Source: Hamadaea sp.
Lineage (GTDB): Bacteria; Actinomycetota; Actinomycetes; Mycobacteriales; Micromonosporaceae
Direction of reading: 5' to 3'
Assembly: GCA_013361475.1 (NCBI GenBank)
Contig: JABFYB010000114.1
Coordinates: 1-37,307 of the forward strand
DNA: 37,307 bases
In this document: positions 31,611 through 37,307 of the stretch, one piece after another
How the letters are laid out: every line of letters begins with the position of its first letter
Numbering within the stretch: the stretch's first letter is position 1
Program-made: the position numbers and the translations under genes
Notes under the pieces: model-generated
The model's input: only the letters and a program-made list of their open reading frames with translations
What the model was told of the DNA's origin: nothing
Database searches by the model: none

Positions 31611-31635
31611 GTCCGGTCGACGGTGCCGGCCGGAC
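31611..31635. terminator. Weak hairpin after the Fpg/Nei gene
   Basis: GTCCGG (31611-31616) pairs with CCGGAC (31630-31635) over a 13-nt loop. The stem is short, so this is only a possible terminator. Confidence 0.3.
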
Positions 31636-31666
31636 GATGTCGGTGGCGTGGAGGAGGATGTGAGGC

Positions 31667-32383
31667 ATGGTGGGACAGCTCAAGACGATCGTGATCGACG
31701 CGGCCGACATCGCCGGCCTGTCTGCCTTCTATGCGCAGCTCGCTGGATGGACCCAGCGCTACGCCGACGACGAGTGGATCACGATGACCACCGACGACGG
31801 CTGGCGGATCGGCCTGCAGCATGCGCCCGACCATGTGCCGCCGCGCTGGCCCGATCCGGCGTACCCGCAGCAGGCGCACCTGGATCTACGCGTACCCGAC
31901 CTGGCCGAGGGCACTGGTCGCGCGCTCGCTTTGGGGGCGACCCTGCTCCGGGAGAACGAGACCTGGCATACCCTGGCCGATCCGGCCGGTCACCCCTTCG
32001 ACCTCTGCCTGAAGGCCGACGACCCGAAGGTGACGCTGATGGGCGTCATGATCGACTGTCCCGACGCCAAGGCGCTGTCGGCGTTCTACAGCGAACTGCT
32101 CGGCAAGCCGATCACATATGAGGGCGACGGCATGGCCATGATCGGCGAGGAGGGCGACCGCCCGATCATGTTCCAGCAGGTCGACGTCTATGCCGCGCCG
32201 CAGTGGCCGGATCCGGCCCATCCGCAACAGTTCCACTTCGACATCATGGTCGACGACATCGAGGTGGCCGACCGGGCGGCGCTGGCCCTCGGCGCCCGGC
32301 GGATGCCCGGGTCGGGCGACAACTGGCACGTCTACGCCGACCCGGCTGGAAAGCCGTTCTGCCTACTCTGGCCGGTGGAGTAG
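31667..32383 (+). CDS. Double-VOC-domain protein
   Basis: This 238-residue protein contains two homologous VOC halves. The first is LKTIVIDAADIAGLSAFYAQLAGW to HTLADPAGHPFDLCLK. The second is LMGVMIDCPDAKALSAFYSELLGKPI to HVYADPAGKPFCLLWPVE. Each half ends in ADPAG-x-PF-x-L, and the middle motif PRWPDPAYPQQAHLDLRV is repeated as PQWPDPAHPQQFHFDIMV, an obvious internal duplication. Such proteins may bind metal and small substrates or act in drug resistance by sequestration; none can be assigned. GAGGAGG lies 9 nt before the ATG. Confidence 0.9.
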   Translation: MVGQLKTIVIDAADIAGLSAFYAQLAGWTQRYADDEWITMTTDDGWRIGLQHAPDHVPPRWPDPAYPQQAHLDLRVPDLAEGTGRALALGATLLRENETWHTLADPAGHPFDLCLKADDPKVTLMGVMIDCPDAKALSAFYSELLGKPITYEGDGMAMIGEEGDRPIMFQQVDVYAAPQWPDPAHPQQFHFDIMVDDIEVADRAALALGARRMPGSGDNWHVYADPAGKPFCLLWPVE

Positions 32384-32420
32384 CGGCGGCGTGCGGACTG
32401 CCCTGTGACGACGCGGAGAG

Positions 32421-32720
32421 TCAGGCGCGCCGGGTCAGTTCGGTGAGGACGCCGGAGACCTGCAGGATGGTCTGCACCATGCCGCCGACGTTGACCAGGT
32501 AGAGCGCGCGGCCGTCGTCGCGCGCCTCGCGTTGCGCCGTGACGAGGGCGCCGATGCCGGCCGAGTCGCAGTAGGTGAGCGCGGCCAGGTCGAGTTCGAC
32601 GACCTTCGCGGGTGCTTCGAGCACGGCCTGGGCGAGCAGCGCCTTCGAGTCCAGGTCGAGTTCGCCGGCCAGGGCGACCCTGGTCACGGCGGCGTCGCCG
32701 GAGATCTCGACGGTCAACAT
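32421..32720 (-). CDS. STAS-domain anti-sigma-factor antagonist
   Basis: This 99-residue protein is a single STAS domain: MLTVEISGDAAVTRVALAGELDLDSKALLAQAV, then VVELDLAALTYCDSAGIGALVTAQREAR. Ser53 of DSAG is the phosphorylation site used by SpoIIAA/RsbV-like antagonists. When dephosphorylated, these bind the anti-sigma kinase and free the sigma factor. The gene lies 31 bp downstream of an anti-sigma kinase gene on the same strand. It also has its own TAGGGT box 6 nt before the ATG, so it could be expressed independently. No sigma factor gene is next to the pair. Confidence 0.92.
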   Translation of the reverse strand: MLTVEISGDAAVTRVALAGELDLDSKALLAQAVLEAPAKVVELDLAALTYCDSAGIGALVTAQREARDDGRALYLVNVGGMVQTILQVSGVLTELTRRA

Positions 32721-32726
32721 CGGTAC

Positions 32727-32732
32727 ACCCTA
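32727..32732 (-). promoter_or_regulatory. Candidate -10 box for a leaderless STAS transcript
   Basis: TAGGGT on the minus strand ends 6 nt before the ATG at 32720. It lies in the 31-bp gap after the kinase stop, so the antagonist could have a dedicated promoter. Confidence 0.45.
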
Positions 32733-32751
32733 ACGTGATTCGATCACTGCT

Positions 32752-33234
32752 TCACCGCTCGTCGGCCTCGGAGGTGTCGGGGGGCTCGTCGCCGCCGCGC
32801 AGCGTTGACGATGGACGGATGTCGATGACTGCGGTGACCGTCGTGCCCAGCGGACTGGAGTCGACGGCGAACCGGTCGGCGAAGACGCGGGCCAGCCACA
32901 GGCCGCGGCCGCCGGGTGCGGACGGCGACGGCGGCCGCCAGCCGGCCCGATGGCTGCGCGGGATGCCCGGCCCCCGGTCGAACGCCTGGCACACCAGCCG
33001 CCCCCGGTAGAGGGCGACTTGCAGCCGGCCTTCTCCGTCGCAGTGCACGACGATGTTCGCCACGAGTTCCGTCGCGACCAGGGCGAGCACGGACCGGACC
33101 CGGGGCGGCACGCCCCAGGCCGCGCACTCGGTGTCGAGCTGCCGCCGGATCGACTCCAGATCGGCCGAGGTGAACGGGCCGTCGATCCGCAGGCGGCGCT
33201 GGTCCACGACGGGACGGTCGGCAAAGTCGGGCAT
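32752..33234 (-). CDS. Anti-sigma serine kinase (RsbW/SpoIIAB-like HATPase)
   Basis: This protein of about 160 residues has a GHKL ATPase fold. The N box is ALVATELVANIVVH (Glu56, Asn60), the first G box is AFDRGPGIP and the second is GGRGLWLARVFAD. It then has a short tail rich in Asp/Glu (GGDEPPDTSEADER). Such kinases bind and inhibit a sigma factor and phosphorylate the STAS antagonist encoded just downstream. ATG at 33234 is chosen because GGAAGGA lies 6 nt upstream; an ATG at 33261 lacks a ribosome site. The target sigma factor is not in the vicinity. Confidence 0.88.
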   Translation of the reverse strand: MPDFADRPVVDQRRLRIDGPFTSADLESIRRQLDTECAAWGVPPRVRSVLALVATELVANIVVHCDGEGRLQVALYRGRLVCQAFDRGPGIPRSHRAGWRPPSPSAPGGRGLWLARVFADRFAVDSSPLGTTVTAVIDIRPSSTLRGGDEPPDTSEADER

Positions 33235-33351
33235 GCGGTCCTTCCAGTCGACGGGGGCCATCGTGTCGACTGCTACCCTGCCACGCCGCGCGGCTAACCT
33301 GCCTTGTCGCCTATGCCCGAAACGAGAGGTCTGCGAGGTAGGTCGCCGCGG

Positions 33352-33636
33352 TCAGCGGCGGGCGGGACGGGCGATCAACGCGGCCGTATGCCCGAAGCCG
33401 AGCACCCAGGTGGCCGCGGCGAAGACCGCGACGACCCGGATCAGCGGGCCGCCTTCGGCGTACGCCTGACCGAGCACATTGCCGCCGGTCAGCGCACCCA
33501 CGACGAGCACCGTCAGGGCGAACCCGAGACGCGCGGCCCGGCTGCGGATGCGGTGGGTGACGAAGTCACCGATCAGGTCGGCGTACGCGGCCTTCATGGC
33601 GCGCAGCACCGCGCCGACCAGCTTGAACTGAGACAC
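33352..33636 (-). CDS. Small membrane protein, two TM segments
   Basis: This 94-residue protein has a basic amphipathic N-terminus (KLVGAVLRAMKAAYADLIGDFVTHRIRSRAARLG) and two hydrophobic helices (FALTVLVVGALTGGNVLG and VVAVFAAATWVLGFGHTAALI). I do not recognise the family. The GTG at 33636 is followed by a plausible reading frame; ATG at 33597 would leave 81 residues. It is divergent from the GH15 gene across a 135-bp gap. It lies upstream of the anti-sigma kinase gene on the same strand with a 117-bp gap. Confidence 0.6.
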   Translation of the reverse strand: MSQFKLVGAVLRAMKAAYADLIGDFVTHRIRSRAARLGFALTVLVVGALTGGNVLGQAYAEGGPLIRVVAVFAAATWVLGFGHTAALIARPARR

Positions 33637-33771
33637 GGCTTCGAGGATGCCGGGTGAGTTGGCCGGCGACCTCCCCAAAGCAGGCCGATCAGCCCACCGA
33701 TCGGACCCGGTCGACGATGGCACGAACCGCCGATACCCACATGGACCGCGCCTTCGGGAGATCATGGGAGC

Positions 33772-35532
33772 ATGCCGCAGCGTATCGAGGATTACGGGCT
33801 TATCGGGGATCTGCACACCGGGGCACTGGTCGGCCGGGACGGCTCGGTGGACTGGCTGTGCCTGCCCCGGTTCGACGCACCCGCGTGCTTCGCCGCGCTG
33901 CTCGGCGGCCCGGAGGCGGGGTTCTGGCGGATGGCGCCCGCGGACGGCGGCCCGGCGACGCGACGGCGGTACCGCGGTGACTCGCTCATCCTCGAATCGG
34001 AGTGGGAGTCCACCCAGGGCACGGTCCGGGTGGTCGACTTCATGCCGCCGCGCGGGGAGGCCGCGGACATCGTGCGGGTCGTCGAGGGGGTCAGCGGCAC
34101 CGTGCCGATGAAGATGGCGCTGCGGCTGCGGTTCGACTACGGCCGCATCGTCCCGTGGGTACGCCACGTCGGCGGTCAGCTGGCGGCGATCGCCGGCCCG
34201 GACGCGGCCTGGCTGAGCACCCCGGTCGAGGTGTACGGCCAGGACTTCACCAGCTACGCGGAGTTCACGGTGACCGCCGGTCAGCGGGTGCCGTTCGTGT
34301 TGACCTACCGTCCGTCGCACGAGCCGACGCCGAAGCACGTCGACCCGGGTCAGGCGCTGGCCGACACCGAGCAGTTCTGGGCGGATTGGATGACCCGGTT
34401 CCGCTACGACGGCCGGTGGCAGGAGCCGGTGCGTCGGTCGCTGATCCTGCTCAAGGCGCTCACGTACGCCCCGACGGGCGGCATTCTCGCGGCGGCCACG
34501 ACGTCGTTGCCGGAGCAGCCGGGCGGCCCGCGCAACTGGGACTACCGCTACTGCTGGCTGCGGGACGCGACGTTCACGCTGCAGGCGTTGCTCGGCACCG
34601 GGTTCGTCGCCGAGGCCAAGGCCTGGCGCGAGTGGCTGCTGCGGGCGGCCGCCGGCGATCCCGCCGATCTGCAGATCATGTACGGGATCGACGGCACACG
34701 CCGGTTGACCGAGTACACGTTGGACTGGTTGCCCGGCTACGAGCAGTCGTCGCCGGTGCGCGTCGGCAACGCGGCGTCGGGCCAGTTCCAGCTGGACGTG
34801 TGGGGTGAGGTCCTCGACGGGCTGCACCAGTCGCGCGCGGTCGGCATGGGCGCCACCGACGAGGCGTGGGATCTGCAGCGGGCGTTGCTGGACTACCTCG
34901 AAAGCCATTGGGACGAGCCCGACAACGGGTTGTGGGAGGTCCGCGGCGACCGGCAGCACTTCGTGCACTCGAAGGTGATGGCGTGGACCGGCTTCGACCG
35001 CGCGGTGCAGGCCGTGGAGAAGTTCGGGCTGCCGGGCGACGCCGATCGGTGGCGCGCGGCGCGGGACGCGGTGCACGCCGAGGTCTGCGAGCGCGGCTTC
35101 GATCCCAGCCGCAACACGTTCACGCAGTTCTACGGCTCGCGCGGGCTCGACGCCGCGCTGCTGCTGCTGCCCCGGGTCGGCTTCCTGCCGTGGGACGATC
35201 CGCGGGTGGCGGGCACGGTCGACGCGTTGCGGCGCGAGCTGAGCCACGACGGCTTCCTGCTGCGCTACGACCCGCGGGCCGACGGGGGCGTGGACGGTCT
35301 GCCCGGCACCGAGGGCGCGTTCATCGCGTGCACCTTCTGGCTCGCCGAGGCCCTGTCCGGGATCGGCCGGGATCGGGAGGCGGTGGAGCTGTTCGAGCGG
35401 CTGCTCACGCTCCGCAACGACCTGGGCATCCTGGCCGAGGAGTACGACCCGGTCGTGGGTCGCCATCTGGGCAACACGCCGCAGGCGTTCAGCCACGTCG
35501 GCCTGGTCAACGCCGCCCGGCGTCTCGGTTAA
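33772..35532 (+). CDS. Glycoside hydrolase family 15 protein (glucoamylase/trehalase-like)
   Basis: This 586-residue protein has the GH15 N-terminal beta-sandwich signature (RIEDYGLIGDLHTGALVGRDGSVDWLCLPRFDAPACFAALLGG). The (alpha/alpha)6 barrel contains RNWDYRYCWLRDATFTLQALL, the catalytic acid region EPDNGLWEVRGDRQHFVHSKVMAW, and the catalytic base Glu in LAEEYDP. All GH15 landmarks are present. There is no signal peptide, so it acts inside the cell. In actinobacteria this cytosolic subgroup includes mycobacterial-type trehalases and glucoamylases, and substrate choice cannot be made here. ATG at 33772 follows a GGGAG purine run. Confidence 0.92.
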   Translation: MPQRIEDYGLIGDLHTGALVGRDGSVDWLCLPRFDAPACFAALLGGPEAGFWRMAPADGGPATRRRYRGDSLILESEWESTQGTVRVVDFMPPRGEAADIVRVVEGVSGTVPMKMALRLRFDYGRIVPWVRHVGGQLAAIAGPDAAWLSTPVEVYGQDFTSYAEFTVTAGQRVPFVLTYRPSHEPTPKHVDPGQALADTEQFWADWMTRFRYDGRWQEPVRRSLILLKALTYAPTGGILAAATTSLPEQPGGPRNWDYRYCWLRDATFTLQALLGTGFVAEAKAWREWLLRAAAGDPADLQIMYGIDGTRRLTEYTLDWLPGYEQSSPVRVGNAASGQFQLDVWGEVLDGLHQSRAVGMGATDEAWDLQRALLDYLESHWDEPDNGLWEVRGDRQHFVHSKVMAWTGFDRAVQAVEKFGLPGDADRWRAARDAVHAEVCERGFDPSRNTFTQFYGSRGLDAALLLLPRVGFLPWDDPRVAGTVDALRRELSHDGFLLRYDPRADGGVDGLPGTEGAFIACTFWLAEALSGIGRDREAVELFERLLTLRNDLGILAEEYDPVVGRHLGNTPQAFSHVGLVNAARRLG

Positions 35533-35573
35533 ATCAGTTGTTATACGCCGAAAGCCGTGACCAGGATGGCGAT

Positions 35574-36158
35574 ATGACCACCACCACCCGACGGGCCGAC
35601 ATGTTCACCGAGGACGGCCGCCCCTCCGACGACGACCCCCGCGAGCACGGCCCCTCGATGGCCGACGAGCGCACCACGCTGGCCGAGTCGTTGCGCTGTC
35701 AACGCCTCACCCTGGAGCTGAAGTGCGCCGGACTCGACGCCGAGCAGATGGCCCGGCGCTCGGTCGAGCCCTCGACGATGTCGCTGCTGGGACTCGTGCG
35801 GCACCTCGCCGAGATGGAGCGCGGGACGTTCCGCGTACTGCTCGCCGGCCAGGACGTGCCGAAGTTGTACTGCTCCGAGACCAACCGTGACGGCGACTTC
35901 GACGGCGCGGTCGCCGACCCCGAGGTCGTCGCCGAGGCCTGGGCGGCATGGCGGGCCGAGGTCGAGTTCTCCACCCGGTTCCTCGCCGACGCGCCGAGCC
36001 TCGACGTCATCGTCGACGATCCCGAGAACAAGCACGGCAGTGGCGGTGGCTCACTGTCCTATCGAGACGTCGTGCTCGGCATGGTCGAGGAGTACGCCCG
36101 CCACATGGGCCACGTCGACTTCCTGCGCGAACGGATCGACGGCCGGATCGGGCAGTAG
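35574..36158 (+). CDS. DinB-like DUF664 protein
   Basis: This 194-residue protein has a DinB four-helix-type fold: LAESLRCQRLTLELKCAGLDAEQMARRSVEPSTMSLLGLVRHLAEMERGTFRVLLAGQ. It ends with SLSYRDVVLGMVEEYARHMGHVDFLRERIDGRIGQ. The histidines in LVRHLAEMER and EEYARHMGHVDFLRE are the usual metal-ligand positions of the DUF664/mycothiol-dependent group. Members may be thiol-dependent transferases; its substrate is unknown. AGGATGG lies about 5 nt before the ATG. The gap after the GH15 gene holds TATAC (35552-35556), a possible -10. Confidence 0.88.
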   Translation: MTTTTRRADMFTEDGRPSDDDPREHGPSMADERTTLAESLRCQRLTLELKCAGLDAEQMARRSVEPSTMSLLGLVRHLAEMERGTFRVLLAGQDVPKLYCSETNRDGDFDGAVADPEVVAEAWAAWRAEVEFSTRFLADAPSLDVIVDDPENKHGSGGGSLSYRDVVLGMVEEYARHMGHVDFLRERIDGRIGQ

Positions 36159-36167
36159 CCCGCAGGC

Positions 36168-37289
36168 TCAGGCCGCCGCCGGTTCGGTTCCACCGGTGCC
36201 GGGGTCCTCGCCGTCCCCGGCGTCGGCCGGATCGTCGGCGACGACCATCGGCGTCAGCACGACCTTGACCGCGGCCGCGATCGGGATCGCCATGAGCGCG
36301 CCGACCAGGCCGAGCACGGTCCCGCCGATCAGCGCCACGACCAGGACTGCCACCGGCGACAGGTCCACCGCGTTGCGCATCACCCGCGGCTGGATCAGGT
36401 AGTTCTCGATCTGCTGGTACGCGATGAAGAACAACAGCACGACGATGGATCGTGGCCAGATCCCGACGGTCAGCAACGAGACCCCGACGCCGATGATGGC
36501 GCCCAGGCTGGCCCCGATCATCGGGATGAGGTCGGTGATGGCGACCATGACGGCCAGCGGGACGGCGTATGGGACGCCGACGGCTTGGAAGCAGATGAAC
36601 GCGGCCACTCCGGCGATGAGCGAGATGACGATGTTGCCGATCATGTAGCCGCCGACCTTGTCCACGACGACGGCGACGATGTGCGCGCCCCGCCGGCGGT
36701 GCGCGGGCGGGAACAGGCGCACCACACCCCGCTGCAACCGGGGCATGTCGGCCATGAAGTAGATCGACAGCACGAGCACGGTCAGCGCGGCGGCGATCGT
36801 GCCGAACAGCTTCTGCACGAAGCCGAGCGCGCCGTTGGCGATCCGCCCCGGCAGCTCACCGGCGAGCGAGGTCAGCCGGTCGGTGAGGTTGTAGCGGTCG
36901 GTGATCTCCTGGATGGCGCGGGACTTCTCCGACCACGTCTGCACGTAGCTCGGCAGCTTCTGCAGCAGGGTCCCGCTCTGGTCGACGACCGGCGGCACGA
37001 TCGACCACACGAACAAGCCGAACAGCGCGACGAGGACCAGGATCACGATGCTGACCGCCCAGCTGCGGTGGAGCCCTCGGCGTACCATCCAGCGCACAGC
37101 CGGATCAAGGCTGACCGCGACGAACAACGCGATCAAGACCAGGACGAGGATGTTGCGGACGGTGTAGAGCCCGAGCACCACCGCGGCGACGGCAACGACC
37201 CCGGCAGCGCCGGCGACCGCCCACCGGAACACCAACGACGGCGGTACGCGGTCGGCGAGCGACCTTCCGGCGGGATCAGGCTCTGCCAT
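36168..37289 (-). CDS. AI-2E family permease
   Basis: This 373-residue protein has about eight TM segments. The N-terminal pair (VAGAAGVVAVAAVVLGLYTV and ILVLVLIALFVAVSLDPAVRWMV) is followed by a central soluble stretch (QSGTLLQKLPSYVQTWSEKSRAIQEITDRYNLTDRL). The conserved second half contains VGVPYAVPLAVMVAITDLIPMIGASLGAIIGVGVSLL and QQIENYLIQPRVMRNAVDLSPVAVLVVALIGGTVLGLVGALMAIPIAAAVKVVL. The family is named for AI-2 export but includes Na+/H+ antiporters and other exporters, so the substrate is open. The C-terminal tail is acidic and Gly/Pro-rich. ATG at 37289 lies at the end of the window, and its promoter would be beyond it. Confidence 0.9.
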   Translation of the reverse strand: MAEPDPAGRSLADRVPPSLVFRWAVAGAAGVVAVAAVVLGLYTVRNILVLVLIALFVAVSLDPAVRWMVRRGLHRSWAVSIVILVLVALFGLFVWSIVPPVVDQSGTLLQKLPSYVQTWSEKSRAIQEITDRYNLTDRLTSLAGELPGRIANGALGFVQKLFGTIAAALTVLVLSIYFMADMPRLQRGVVRLFPPAHRRRGAHIVAVVVDKVGGYMIGNIVISLIAGVAAFICFQAVGVPYAVPLAVMVAITDLIPMIGASLGAIIGVGVSLLTVGIWPRSIVVLLFFIAYQQIENYLIQPRVMRNAVDLSPVAVLVVALIGGTVLGLVGALMAIPIAAAVKVVLTPMVVADDPADAGDGEDPGTGGTEPAAA

Positions 37290-37307
37290 CGTCCCATTGA
37301 AGCACGG

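Overview
This is chromosomal DNA of a high-GC actinobacterium. Nearly every codon ends in G or C, GTG starts are frequent, and the gene families are typical of the group: a SigG-type ECF sigma factor, LuxR and MmyB-like regulators, an FHA-ABC exporter, a STAS / anti-sigma kinase pair and an F420-reductase-like protein. The hexamer GTACGC recurs throughout, which I associate with Micromonosporaceae (Actinoplanes and relatives). That family placement is inference. I see no rRNA, tRNA, CRISPR array, prophage or insertion sequence. Coding density is very high and no gap between genes exceeds about 180 bases.

Layout. 1-5495: the end of an F420-reductase-like gene, asparaginase, a sugar-efflux-type MFS gene coupled to a small membrane protein, then a DHA2 drug exporter followed by a SigG-like sigma factor. 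5500-9600: an alpha/beta hydrolase with a repeated C-terminus, a WYL regulator, a beta-hydroxyacid dehydrogenase, a small acidic protein and an AraC regulator, with tandem repeats and a long hairpin in the gaps. 9700-12860: a VOC protein, a class A penicillin-binding protein whose catalytic motifs are eroded, and a DUF1801 protein. 12990-16790: a histidine kinase / NarL response regulator pair divergent from two small membrane proteins.

16885-21012 is the clearest regulatory unit. A secreted esterase is divergent from a TetR regulator, an alpha/beta hydrolase and an acyl-CoA ligase, and two near-identical palindromes lie in the promoter gap. This suggests that a substrate is hydrolysed outside the cell and the released acid is activated to its CoA ester inside. 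21112-23971: a TPR-LuxR regulator and a flavin monooxygenase. 23938-25934: an SDR gene head-to-head with a MerR gene, whose 3' end overlaps an XRE/MmyB-like regulator by 127 bp. 26086-30595: a second DHA2 exporter, an alpha/beta hydrolase and the FHA-ABC transporter. 30771-37289: an Fpg/Nei glycosylase with an incomplete zinc finger, a double-VOC protein, the STAS / anti-sigma kinase pair, a small membrane protein, a GH15 glucoamylase, a DinB-like DUF664 protein and an AI-2E family permease.

Three themes cross the window. First, three long, related hairpins with 9-nt loops lie between genes. Second, 15-20 bp tandem duplications cluster at gene ends. Third, eleven genes have a TANNNT box 6 or 7 nt before the start codon, which points to widespread leaderless transcription.
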